Shown piece by piece: positions 43,206-57,061 of a stretch of 64,000 nucleotides of DNA. Origin of the DNA: Phoenix dactylifera. Lineage: Eukaryota; Streptophyta; Magnoliopsida; Arecales; Arecaceae. Below the pieces are notes generated by a model. That model was not told the DNA's origin. It saw nothing but the letters and a program-made list of their open reading frames with translations, and searched no databases. The number at the start of each line of letters is the position of its first letter. The first letter of the stretch is position 1. Position numbers and translations under genes: made by a program. The stretch covers positions 2,334,001-2,398,000 of the forward strand of contig NC_052409.1 in the NCBI RefSeq assembly GCF_009389715.1, written 5' to 3'.

Positions 43206-43653
43206 GGTGGCGGGGGCGGCAGACCTCCAGCGACGACGGCGGCGTGGCGGAGAGCAGGGTAAGTTGAGGGTTTAAGGGATTTGGGGAATCGGAGTGCGAC
43301 CGACGGAGTATCTGGAGGGGTGAAATGGACCGTCGGATGTGATCGGGCAGATCTATCTCAACGGGAGCTTCTGACGACAGATATCTACGGCCGGATCTCC
43401 GAATCGTATTGTTTGTTATTTTGTGTCCTTCGGCGCCGGCCGCGGCAATTCATAAATTGAGCTCGATCTGCCGAGAATAGGAGGTTGTCGAGATTGGGAC
43501 GGCAACATATGAAGGATAAGACTTGACCCATGATGGGATGCGATGAGCGGCTACATTCAAACCACGGTCTCATGTCTCTTCTTTCTTCTCCTTCCTCCTC
43601 CTCCTCCTCCTCCTCCTCCTTCTTCTTCTTCTTCTTCTTCTTCTTCTTCTTCT

Positions 43654-43687
<34 letters not shown>

Positions 43688-44902
43688 TGAGTGGGCCATA
43701 GAGACAAGTATGAATGTACCCAATAAAATTAAAAAATAAAATATTTCAAAATGTCAGAGGTAATTTTCCATCTTTAGTCCACAGAATATTATCCAAATGA
43801 CTGACTATATAAGCAGACACCCAATCTGCAGCTTCATTGGCTTCACGAAAAACATGCTTGACCTAAAAGGCCCTCTATCCATCACCATTGTTCGGATATC
43901 TCGGAGCAAAAGATGGACGCAACCGTTACCCCTTAGACCTCCCTTTCGGTCTCATAACTCTTTTGGAATTAAAGTGGAATTGCCACCATTTAAGACAAAT
44001 CTTGAGTTCTACATTAACCATGAGCTGACCTAAGAATTGCACCTATTTTTACATGCCAGCTCCAACTACCAATTGAGATCATTATAACATGTACATTTTA
44101 TTTGACTAGCAACCAAGCATGCACAATACGTGCTTGGAAAAGATGAAAGTAAAAATTCAATTTGCCGCAGAACAGAAGAAGTGAGGGAGAGAAAAAAATA
44201 ATAATAACTTAATATTCTCAAATTTCAAATCTAAATAATATAAATTGTCTCTCCAAATATAGCAATAGATTTATATATATAGCCCAAAATTCTAATAAGA
44301 GCCTATATAGGAATAAAATTCTAGAGTCCTAATAAAATTCTAATCTCAAAAAATACATAAAAATAAATTTTTTTATTCTTAAAAATAAATTTTTTAATTT
44401 CCATATTTGTGCCTAGTAAAAATATTTTTATAGAACTATCCTTCATCACAAATTCTATATTTATAAATTACCAACATATTATTTAAATAAAAATTATATC
44501 ATGTTTAAAAATAATTATTAAAATGTAAAATTAAATATAGAGAACTAGTAATTGGATTCGTGCAATCGATGGATATAAAATTTTAAACTATATTATATAT
44601 AAATTATAAATAGAATAGTAGGTTCTCTCTCATGTTTTTTATTCTATCATTATCCTCGAAGATAGCGACTATGACCTAATTATTTATTTTTAAAAGCCAA
44701 AAGTTTGATCTTTCTAGGAAAACAATCATATGGTCTAAATAAGGGTTCATTATGTAGGAAAAATAACAAATATAATCAAAATAGGATATTCTTAAAATTT
44801 AAAACTATTATTTTATATATAGTATACTATAAATTATGAACATAATGTTAGGATCTCCATATTTTTTTTTGTATTATCATCTTTGGAAATAGCAATTAAA
44901 AC
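43206..44902. other. Upstream region of DHAD and AT-rich intergenic DNA
   Basis: The first 250 bp are GC-rich promoter and leader DNA of DHAD. The rest holds the compound microsatellite and then very AT-rich sequence (44200-44900) without any recognised gene or element. Confidence 0.5.
43592..43684. repeat. Compound microsatellite (CCT)n-(CTT)n-(T)n
   Basis: About nine CCT units run into about a dozen CTT units and then a T-run of nearly 30 bases. It lies roughly 390-480 bp upstream of the DHAD start codon. The long Lys- or Phe-rich open frames across it are artefacts of the repeat. Confidence 0.95.
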
Positions 44903-45236
44903 TAGAGACAGCAATAGGTTGAGTGTGGGGTGGGTCGAGCATTATCCACACCTGTTTCGTACTTGCCTATAATAGGACGGAGCTGGTATAGTTAGACGAG
45001 ATAGGTTAAACAAGTCAGGTAAAGATACACACACAAAAATAAATTGTACACAAAATATAAATTTCTTGTCTCGTGGAGAAAATTTATGAAGACTTATATA
45101 TATCTGAATCAAGTTTGAGGCGAGTTTTACCATCACCCGTACTAATCACGAATGTGCTATGGGTCAAGTAAAATCTGCACCGCTAGAATCAAGTCAGATC
45201 GGATACACAATGAGGTGGAGTAAATTACCGTTTCTA
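44903..45236. mobile_element. hAT-type MITE, 334 bp
   Basis: The left end reads TAGAGACAGCAATAGG and the right end, reversed, TAGAAACGGTAATTTA, an imperfect terminal inverted repeat of about 16 bp. The flanks are ATTAAAAC (44895-44902) and ATTAAAAA (45237-45244), an 8-bp target duplication with one difference. That duplication length and a TAG start point to the hAT superfamily. The interior has words such as GGGTGGGTCGAGC and no coding capacity. Confidence 0.7.
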
Positions 45237-46150
45237 ATTAAAAATTAATTATTTATTTAGAAACTAATTGTTTGATTAAAAGGAGTACTGAGTAGGATCT
45301 CCGATTCCTCCAGCAGTAACCTATTCTAGCCGAGTGCTAGACTCTGATCAATGAAGGGTCGGGATGGGTATGGGTCAGGAGTAGAGATGCAAATGAGTAG
45401 CTTATCTCATAAGCTACTCAAGCTCTAACTCTAGTCCAAACTTAAAAGTATCAAGTTACTGTCGACCTTAAGTAGCTAAAATAGCCTTTGAAATTAATCT
45501 TAAGTAGCAAAATACTCGGCTCAAAGACTCACATGCCTGATAAAATATATATATGTATATATTTAATAATATTATTTTTTAATTCTAAGTGAGGTTCGAA
45601 TTTTAGTTCAAATTCGAGTACAAATATGGCTTAGTTGATGTTCGAGTTAAACTCAAGTAGTGTACTCTTTTTTTTTTCTTTCTTTTTTTTTTGGTTGGTT
45701 TTGTCGAACCCCAGCCCCTTACTCCTCGTCGGTTCGATCGCACCTGTTATGGGTGAGAAGTATCCTTTTTCAGTTTTTATTAAAAAACGAGTCAACGTTC
45801 TTGGACAATCGCGGCAATCCAATAAATTTACAGATGGGTCCCAAAAATTCCCGAGATATACGATCGCGCCGTCCATCAAGGGCGTGAAAAACTGAGCGGG
45901 AGCGATAATGTCGGAGAAGTCAGCACATTGGGCCATAAACCGAGGTCAATTTCCAATCAGCGGATGGTCGCCGTCGGACTTCGCTCGCGGCCCTCTGAGA
46001 CCCTTTACCGGGGAAGAAATCCGGAAAAGCCATTGCTCGTAGGTCCACATACCGCCTTATCAAAACCCCTCCGCCGGGCCTCGTAAACCCCCCTTCCCTC
46101 CCCTCTCCTTCGCGAAACCTAATCCAAAAAATCCTTTTCCTCCCTCGATT
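45237..46150. other. Intergenic and promoter DNA upstream of SPPL1
   Basis: The stretch is AT-rich to about 45660, has a T-rich tract at 45667-45692 and then turns GC-richer towards the SPPL1 leader. A 101-codon minus-strand frame (45631-45936) shows no known motif. No TATA box is obvious. Confidence 0.45.
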
Positions 46151-46609
46151 GCTAGCTGTTCCAGTCAAAAAATATTCTTCTCTTAATGTTGTTGGAAGTG
46201 ATCGTTTTCTCGATTCGCAGGGCTACAGGTAGATATCTGTTTAAAATTCCCTCTTCTTCCCTGTTACTTTCAGTAGAAAATGGACTTCCATGGTTCTCAA
46301 TTTATTGTTTTTCTCTTGAATTCAATTAGTTTATTCAATACTTTAAGTTTTATTAATCATGAACCCTAAAAGCAAGCTTCTTTGTTGAGATCTCGAAGTT
46401 TTTATGCTCAATTATGTCTTAAATTTCTGCCCTACTGTGGCTGCAGATAAATTTTGGAGCTTTCAGTAACAGAAATATTGTCAGCTAGGGTTTCATCTCC
46501 AGTGGAACGCAAACTAATAGACAACGCTACGAGGAAATTATATCGACATAACTAGAGTGCTGAAGGGGAGAGCTAAAAAAAAGGGTGTTTTTGGTGTGCT
46601 TGTGCTACT

Positions 46610-49600
46610 ATGGAGTCGCTATGGAGGCTTACATACTTGCTGGATCCTGCATCCCTCGCTCTCATGCTGACAGCAATTTTTGTGACCTTTGCATCGGCTT
46701 CCCGAGCTCTGGATCATGGCAAGGAGATGGAGAGGAATCTAGACTTCTCAGAGGCATCCATCACATTAGACCGGTCCCAAGCACTCATGATCCCTCTAGC
46801 GAGCTCTTGCAGCCTTCTGTTAATGTTCTATCTTTTCTCGTCGGTGTCCCACCTTGTCACTGCCTTTACAGCCATTGCCTCAGCCTCTGCGCTCTTCTTT
46901 TGTCTCTCCCCTTATGCTGCCTACATCATTTCCCAGTTCAATTTAATGGACCCATATGTCTCCAGATGCTGCTCCAAGTCTTGTACACGCAGCCAAGGAA
47001 TTCTATTGCTGTTATGTATAGGAACTGTGGTGGCTTGGCTCGTTTCCGGGCATTGGGTTCTGAACAATTTATTGGGCATTGCCATATGTATGACATTTGT
47101 TAGCCATGTACGGCTGCCAAACATTAAGATCTGCGCATTGCTTCTTGTCTGCTTATTTGTGTATGATATTTTCTGGGTCTTCTTCTCGGAGAGGCTTTTT
47201 GGAGCGAATGTTATGGTCTCGGTTGCAACACAGAAGGCTTCTAACCCAATCCACACTGTGGCCAATAGCTTGAGCCTTCCGGGGTTGCAATTGATAGCAA
47301 AGAAGCTAGAGCTGCCTGTTAAGCTTGTCTTTCCGAGAAATTTGATGGGTGGGCTGATTCCTGGGAGCACTGCTGGCGAGTACATAATGCTGGGCCTTGG
47401 AGACATGGTATGAAATTCTCTTAACCTGCATTTACCATTGTTCTTATGATATTATGGGATTCGTTTCTTGGTCAACTTGAAAGTGGAATTTGTTAGTTGA
47501 TGTATCCACAATTTGAGCTAAGTCCACCTGCAGTATTATCTCAGTGTGCACCACAAAAACATTTGTGGCTTGTATGTTTCTGTCCTTTGCACTACACAAC
47601 ATGTTGACTGCAATAGTATTCCAGTCTGATTTGACTGCTATATATTGTTGTTTTGCAGTCTTCATGCATTTGTATATGTTTTTCATGCACCCAAATTTCA
47701 AACGTACTCAATCCAAGTCTGATGGGCTTACAGTCTTCATCAATGAGACCTGACAATTCTTGGCCTCCATTGAGACTCCTCTAAAACTGTAGCAAGGTTA
47801 GGTCTTGTGATAATATTATTGTAAATTTCTACAAGTTTGATAAATATGTGATCTCCATCTGTTGCAAAAGACAACTAACAGTGTGATGACTATTCATGCA
47901 ATCTCTTTCCTTATGCCATAGAACTTACATAGGCAGCAAAATTGTTTGAGTCCCACATGCAACATTGTAATCATGATGGCATAGACCACGCAACAATAAA
48001 AATTTTTGACCCCTGCCAATTCGAGTACTTGGATGAGGCCAACAGAGAGATGGAACTGAAGTAGGAAGGATATCTTATTGGAGTGCTTGCTTCAATAAGG
48101 ATATCTAACCTATTCCTTTCTCTCTTTCTAGTTATGGTCATGTTTGGCTTTCAAGGAGGTGGAAATGAAGACCCTTGAGTTAATACTATGGTATGTGGTC
48201 ATCAAGGCCCATGTGTATGGATGGTGACGGCATTGGTAGACACCCATGATGATGTCTTAGGTGGCATCACTTGCCATGAAGACATTGTCCTTCTGGTGCA
48301 TTAGTATCCTCTCCCATACTTATTTAGTGGGGCATTGTTGTAGCTTTGGCTTGGCTGGTAGCTACTCGGGGCCATGATCAGGGTGCGATATGGCATGTGG
48401 TGGGAATGGAGGTTTGAGAGGGGATTGTATGGCTAGGGTAGAGTGGAGAAGGGACCAAGACTTCAGGAGAAAGGGCTAAGGGCTTAGTTGCTCATGAGAA
48501 GTTCATGGGGTTTTCTTATTCTCTTATTTACCTTAGATATAATAAAATATTCAGACCCGAGAAAAATTGCATATGCCTTTTTGGATCCAGACCTGGAATT
48601 TTGTGTGCATACTGTAGCTGTCCTAGTTCAGATATGTTTTGGATAAAACCAATCTACTTTTAGCTCTTCCGATCCTTGAATGTTCTCAATCTTATCATTT
48701 CTGATTTAGATCTTGCAGGTTTGTCCGAGTTATAGCCCAACTGTAACACCCTTTTCTCTCCAACTCTGGTGGTGCCCCCCACCCTCTTTTTATAAATCAA
48801 AAGGTGGACATATTCCCTTGCTTCTGCCTGTTAATGCATCATGTGGAATGCAATAACAAGAAACAGGAGAAATGAGCAAATGCACAAGTGGAAAGAAAAG
48901 TTACTTCTTTTGCCAATATGGGAAGTTATTATTATCTGTAAATATTGTGTCTATATTTACAGAGATCAAAATAATGCGGAAGTCGACTCATTTCGCCTAA
49001 GCAAACTTTTCCTTTACAGATGTAGCAAATTCTCAGGATTATCTGGTCAATGCAACTAATAGCAGCTTGTTCGCAATTCTCTCATCTTTTATGAACTAAA
49101 ACTAGCTAATTCGTATGGATAAAATCTGCACTCAGTGTTGCCCACCATAATGGGAGGCTGAAATTGTTGTACTTATGTCTTAACTTTTTTGGCTGGATGT
49201 AGTCTATAAAGCAATGCCTCTTTTAACTGTATGTGAAGACATTATTGGCGTGATGTTTCATTGTTGTTTTTACTTCTATATTTTGTCACCATATCTTTCA
49301 TTGAGTAATAGTTTTATTCTATTAATGTTGAACTCAAATCATTGTGTGCTGTCTACAAATAATAATGTAGAACACTTTGAATTTATTTTAAGCTTGTTTA
49401 TTTGATCTTTCCTAATCTCGATGCTGGTTCTATGACATGTCTATTTATCTACAGCTGCAATAGCTCTGCCTGTTTCATTAAGTTGCCAATTGAATTACGA
49501 TAACAAAGGGGATGTTGATTCTGCAGGCCATTCCTGGAATGCTTCTTGCTTTGGTCCTCTGTTTTGACCATCAGAAGCATAGAGAAATGGATATTTCATC

Positions 49601-50303
49601 AGGCACATCTTCCTCAAAACGGCATAAATACATATGGTATGCACTTTCTGGTTATGCAGTTGGGCTGATCACTGCCTTGGCTGCTGGGATCTTGAGTCAG
49701 TCTCCTCAACCTGCTCTTCTTTATCTGGTGAGTTCTATTCACCTGAGGTATCAGTTGTTTTCATCTGTGTTAATGTTAGTTTTGTTGTCACAAGTATTAT
49801 CTGTATAGGAATAGCAAACATTTGCCTTTTATGAAACATCATTCTTACTCCCCTCTCTTACATTATTCTTCATCAATCTATTTGAAGTCACGCCATAAAT
49901 CATTTTTTTTCCCCTTTTATTCTTGTTATTATTCTGCATATCAAAAAACCCCTTTTGAATCATTGAATCAAACCATGGCAAGATTTGTACTCTGGGATTA
50001 TAAGTAATACTAAAAAAGCATTCATCGAAGGTCTTTGTTAGGAGTATATTTATAAAATTGCGTAAATTATTAAAATTTTTCATCAGATTGGAAGATCACA
50101 GCCATGTGTAGTATCTCTCATGTGCATCGTATGTGCCAAACTCTAGTAAACAAACAGCTGCATTCTTGTTGTTTGTATCACTGCAGGTTCCATCAACTTT
50201 GGGGCCTGTTATTTTCCTGTCATGGTTAAGAAATGAACTAAGGGAGCTGTGGGAAGGAGCCAGACCAATTTCAAATGACAAGGCTCATTCAATGGAGGTT
50301 TGA
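46610..50303 (+). CDS. SPPL1: Signal peptide peptidase-like 1, intramembrane aspartyl protease
   Basis: Three exons (46610-47407, 49527-49727 and 50187-50303) join in phase to 371 residues. The protein is strongly hydrophobic with about nine predicted membrane segments, beginning LDPASLALMLTAIFVTFASA. The catalytic motifs of the GxGD protease family are present: YD at 185-186 (VYDIFWVFF), GLGD with Asp265 at the end of exon 1, and PAL at 328-330 (QPALLYL). Such enzymes cut type II membrane proteins within the bilayer, probably in endosomal or Golgi membranes for SPPL1. The N-terminus lacks a protease-associated domain, which separates it from SPPL2-5. Intron 1 is 2.1 kb. A leader intron (donor 46228, acceptor 46446) is likely because CTACAG|GT and GCTGCAG| signals flank it. 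The ATG context CTACTATGG is fair. Confidence 0.95.
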
Positions 50304-52183
50304 ACTGCATCGCCGTTCTCATACTGCTGACCTCTTCTTCCATATAATTTTATTTAAACAGATGTAACATTCATGCTCAAGAGCTATTTATGAAGGTCAT
50401 CAATCTTCATTGCCATTTCTGCATGCAAGAATGATGAATCAATGCCTAGTAATGAACCTTCATTTTATCAGAACTTGCTGTGGTTGAAAAAAGCATTTTG
50501 TAGGCACATTCTATCGACGTCCTTGACTGTGATAGTATCTTAATTAGTTGGTAATTAGTCTTCCAGGCAGACATCCTTTGATAGGGAAGCCACCTCGCCG
50601 ACCTTTTGCTAGAGGTGAACCATTGCTTAGCGGTCGGCGCTGCCTTTTTTGTGATAAAGAGTGATAACCACATCCCAGAATGCTTTGCAAATGGTAATAG
50701 CAGTTAGCTAATGGTGAGAATGATCAACAACTCAGTGGAAGATGTTGGAGTTTGTGGAGAGAACCTAGAAGTCATTCTGTCATACGGATTTTTCGGTCGG
50801 TTCCTTCATCATCCACAATGCCCACTTTATCGCTTTCTATAGTCTTTTCATCGGATGTGGCTCTTTTTTTGGCTGGAGCTGGCCCTACGACCACTCGAGG
50901 CTCAGACCCTTTTCATCATATGCTGCGCATAGGAACTAATCTTTGCGAATGCGGGATTTTCTCACCATATGATATTTCCAGGGCTGAAAGAGGTATGCCA
51001 TGATAGGTCATTGCTGCTTGTTTTTGGTTGGTATTAATGCAGGCAGCAGAAGAAGTTGGAAAACATCAAGAAAATTACCACCTAAAGCTTCAATCCACAG
51101 ATTAAATATTCATTATTTATAGTAAAATGATCCATTTCAGTGAAGAGCATCATGTGCTTGTTCCGGTCTTGGACTGGTGATGCGAAGTGCTTCCAGGCTT
51201 GGACAAATTTCTCTCTTATCTGCTGAATGTTGTTCGAGCATTATCAACATGGAATAGGACCTGATGTTTATTTTAGGTTTTATGTACTCAGGATATTTAG
51301 TTAGCATGACATAGCTGTGCTGTGGTTCATTAGAAATTCCCTGTAAGATGCCTGATTAAAGCCTAGCATTCAGGGACAAGCTGGTCCTTGTCTCATGTTT
51401 ATTGTTTTTTATCAGAACATTGAGGACTCGAAACAGCTGAAGTACGGCGGCAGCGTGTGCTTTTTTTTTTTTTAATCTTTCCCTTTCTTTTTTTCGTTCC
51501 CTGGACACAGCAATTAGGTTTCAATGATAGCTTAGAGACGTGAAGCAGCCATGGAAATGTGTGGCCCCTCCTGTAGTTATGATTTGTCCAATTAACGCAT
51601 CCAGTTTAATGGAGCATCCTGTGGACTTGTGGAGAGTGGTTACTGGAATTTGGTTGAGCGGGCTGCTGATTGCTTGACAGTTTTCCACAGGGTCCTCTTT
51701 TTATTCCACAGCACTCCTGATAGCCATGAAAGCAAGTTGGTTGAGTGGCTTTGAGCCAGTTTTCCAGTCTGACCATTCTACTGGTTTAATACCAGTGTCA
51801 GAAGATAATGTTGTTTCATATGGCATTCTACCAATTCCAATCATACTCATTGGACATCGTATGCTTAAAAAATGCAAGCGAACTAAAATCAATATATGAT
51901 TACTTGAAAGCTTGAAGAGAGAACTAACAAAAATCAATATATGATTCCTTTCGACGGGGGCATCGAGTACTTTGATTAAGCTTCAGCCTACGATTAGCAT
52001 TCACCTGTTCAAATGAGTTCGGACCCCCCTCCTCTAATTGGAGGTTAAGTACCCTCTTGAAAATTCTAATCCTCAGTATCAAGTTACGTATATATTCGAC
52101 AGGTATTGTCATGCTAGTAGAAATCTAAAAGCTGGTTGGTGGTTTCACTCTACCATTCTAATCAAACATGACATGATCTTGGG
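50304..52183. other. Downstream region of SPPL1, nothing recognised
   Basis: The first few hundred bases should be the 3' untranslated region. A short perfect stem (CGCCGACC at about 50596, GGTCGGCG at about 50632) is present. The open frames here are short and without motifs. Confidence 0.45.
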
Positions 52184-52191
52184 GTTCCCAC

Positions 52192-53640
52192 TAGGGCTGC
52201 AAATGGGTCGGGTTGGGTCGGGTCCTAGGTGACCCCGATCCGACCCGGTTGCATGTTCGGGTCCTAATTTTGGACCCAGACCTGACCCGGTTGAAAAACG
52301 GATCGGGTCGGGTCGGGTCCATACCTACCCCAATGGGTCATTCGGGTCGGGTCGGGTCCGGATCTGGTCGGGTCCGGGTCGGGTCCGGATCGGGTCCGGG
52401 TCGGGTCCGGGTCAGATTTGCATTTTTAATTCAATATTTTGTCAACTCCAATACTCCATCACCGATTCACCAATTCACCATCAGGTGAAGCCTTTTGCAA
52501 GCTCAACAATTCCTCCTGAAAGGCTGGAAGCGTGAAAATAAAGACTTCACCAACATCAACATGACCATTTTTATCACAACCACTTATCTTTGTATGTTGA
52601 ATGACATCCATTATCCAATTTTGAAGTCTATAGTGTTTTGATCAAGACCTTGTGACCCATCAATGGCAGGCTCATATTGCACACATTGGATTATTACATC
52701 AGTCCATGATTCAAGCGTTCTGTGATTAAATCTCAAAAAAATTGTGCAAACTAGGTTAGATCTCACAGATTGGTAGAAAATAAAACAAGTAGGCCGAAAT
52801 GATGCTCCCCAAGTGTGGCACGCCCCTCCTCCAAATCTTCCGACTATCCCCGAGGACCCCGACGACCCCCACCTCTCCCTCTCCCTCTCCCTCAAGTCCG
52901 GCGTCGTTGCCCTGTTACAATGTAAGCCCCCTTCGCCGGAACCATCTCCCGGCCTATGCTAAAAAAAATACGGAGGACTGGAGGAGGGACATACCTTGGG
53001 ACGCCGAAGAATGGGAAGAGGGAGATCCGCGGAATGGGGAGTCGGAAGTCGAAAGATCTAGGGCACCGAGCACGGAAGCGGGCTACTCTTCTCCAAATGA
53101 TCCTCCGCCGCAGCTCAAGATCTAGGGCACAGCCGCACGGGAGATCTAGGGCACCGAGCACGGAAGCGGTCTACTCCTCGACGTCCTCGTCTCCTCCAGA
53201 TGATCCTCCGTCGCACGGGACTCGGGAGATCTAGGGCTAGGGCACAGCCGCTGCGCCGCACGGGAGAGAAAAAGGGAGGAACGGACCGTCCAAGTTCCAA
53301 CAGGTGAAGCGGTCCAGCGGATGATTTATATATCATCCGTTGGACCGTTGCGGGCTGCGGGCAAAGCACAGAGGCCAGAGCACACCTGTGACCTGTTGTA
53401 GCACTGCGGGCCTGCGGCCCAATGGGCTGCATGTCTTAAAAAAATGATCCAAAAAATTGGGTCGGGTCGGGTCGGGGTGCGGGTCGAAATTGGACAGACC
53501 CGACCCGATCCGAAAAATAGAACGGGTCCAAATTTAGGACCCGACCCGGCCCCGCGGGTCCTAAAATGCGGGTCGGGTCGGGTCTTAAGCGGGTTGGGTC
53601 GGGTCGGGTCACGGGTCGACCCAACCCATTTGCAGCCCTA
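52192..53640. mobile_element. Non-autonomous hAT transposon, 1,449 bp, with GGGTC subterminal arrays
   Basis: The element starts TAGGGCTGCAAATGGGTCGG and ends with the reverse complement of that word (CCCATTTGCAGCCCTA at the edge), a terminal inverted repeat of over 15 bp. It is flanked by the exact 8-bp duplication GTTCCCAC (52184-52191 and 53641-53648), diagnostic of hAT. Dense (G)GGTC/GGGTCC arrays fill 52205-52412 and 53459-53625. The middle holds a GC-rich block (52800-53430) with two 88-bp-spaced copies of GATCTAGGGCACCGAGCACG (53055 and 53143) and a minus-strand open stretch (TLESWTDVIIQCVQYEP). No transposase is recognisable, so it must have moved in trans. The interior may be captured host DNA. 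Confidence 0.85.
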
Positions 53641-53747
53641 GTTCCCACTCTAAATTGGTCTCCTTCCTCTTGCATCCGATTGCCGAACCCTCCGTGAGTC
53701 AAAGCATCTTGCTAAGGTCTTGGGCCATGTATTAGCAGGTGGAACAA

Positions 53748-55601
<1,854 letters not shown>

Positions 55602-56976
55602 TCAGATGGTGATGGTCTTGCAGCTAATGACGGAGTGATTTGCACAATCAAAATTAGGAACAAAAGAAGAGCATACCAACATCCCTCCAACCTTTGCTGC
55701 CTTATCCACATCGATGACCACCGTACTCAATCCTTGCCCGATCACACAAATACTCCTTCCAATGCCAAGAAGCTTACAGGGTGGCCTTGTGAGCTCATGT
55801 GACAACCTACCAAGGGCCACCCAATCCTCGCTCTCCTTCTGCCACATCATAAGCTTTGTCCCTTTAGTCTCATCCAACATGTAGAGGGTGCCATCTACAA
55901 CTACTGTGGGCCCGCATGAGCATAGGGCAATTTCATTTTTCATACCCTGCCACCTACTGCATGATGGATCATACACACCAGCAAATAGCAGACCATTCCA
56001 GGTCCTGTGGATTGTATACAACTTTCCATCTAAGGCAATGAACTTCACAATGTCAGGAGTCAGCATTGGATTCTTGAGTGAGCTCCAGCAGCTTGAACTA
56101 GAGTCGTAGATATTCCATGAATTTGGAGAATCTGAGTTCGACCCATGTCCACTGGTAACATAAAGTTTGTTGTTCAAAGATGCTGACACAAAATAGCACC
56201 TGAAAGACATAGAAGTGACAATTCCTCAGCTAAATGACAGCTTCCATGGATGTAAGCAGGCACACCATAGTGGAATCCCATGGATAATGTCCAAAATGAG
56301 AATGAAATCAGAATGCAGGACATTAGGGGAAGATTTAGGTTCTGAAATTAACATGCATTGAAACAACAGGCCTCCTGGATCTAAAAGGAAAGGCAAACAT
56401 TATAGTGAACAATTTTTAAGCAAACTGATCGAAAGAAGTAACAGAAACAAATAAATATTTTTTTTTGAAAAAGTAGTAAAAATAGTACCTAGCCGTCGGC
56501 ATTGAAGCTGCTATCTCCCACTTATTTTTGGAAGCATCGTAACAATGCACTTCATCCATGGCATCTATTTGCCAGGTACAGCCACCCAACACATATAATT
56601 TCTTTCCCAAAGCTTCAACGCAAAAACCATGCTTAGCTAAACATGGAGATCGGATGACTTGGAGGATTTTCCAACATCGCCTTGCAGGATCCAGATCCAA
56701 TACAAAACAGCAGTTTCCATTTGACTTGTCTCTGGCAACAACATAAATCCAAGTTTCCTCCAGATTATTTTTTCGGCGGCAGGAAAGCCACTCTTCACTG
56801 CATAACAAATCTCTCCATCTCTTTGAGACACATCTAAGGACATGGTGATACCGTCGGGGAACCCTTGCTAAGCAAAGAAGAGCAATGTCATCTGGAAGAC
56901 CACATATTAGTGGTGCAACTGACACCTCGATTTGCACACATTTCTCAGATACACTTTCCATAGAAGCTGTAGTCAT
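55602..56976 (-). CDS. SKIP4: F-box/kelch-repeat protein SKIP4
   Basis: Two exons (56976-56489 and 56199-55602) join in phase to 361 residues. The F-box lies at about 23-58 (LICGLPDDIALLCLARVPRR, ...VSKRWRDLLCSEEW). Kelch-type repeats follow: KLYVLGGCTWQIDAMDEVHC with YDASKNKW, then KLYVTSGHGS, KLYTIHRTW and TLYMLDETKG. The F-box would bind SKP1/ASK in an SCF ubiquitin ligase, and the kelch propeller would choose the substrate, which is unknown. Length and sequence fit Arabidopsis SKIP4 as I remember it. The first ATG (56976) and a second at 56961 are both possible starts. A leader intron runs from a donor at 58397 to an acceptor before 57062. The promoter region resembles that of the neighbouring gene at 60011-63400; see the findings. 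Confidence 0.93.
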
Positions 56977-57061
56977 CGACCAATTACAGCAGCAAAGTTC
57001 AGGCTTAGAGTGGGCAAGGTTCCACAGATTCGTGGATGCCTGATCAGATTAAATTTTTAAA

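Noticed and set aside
43385-43739. Long Lys-rich and Phe-rich open frames upstream of DHAD
   Set aside because: They are translations of the (CCT)n-(CTT)n-(T)n microsatellite and have no codon structure outside it.
50590-50645. Stem CGCCGACC / GGTCGGCG as an RNA gene or terminator
   Set aside because: Only 8 bp pair and no tRNA or snRNA boxes are nearby.
52892-53702. Gly/Ser/Arg-rich frames on both strands in the hAT
   Set aside because: They follow from GGGTC arrays and GC-rich repeats and change frame freely; no transposase motif was seen.
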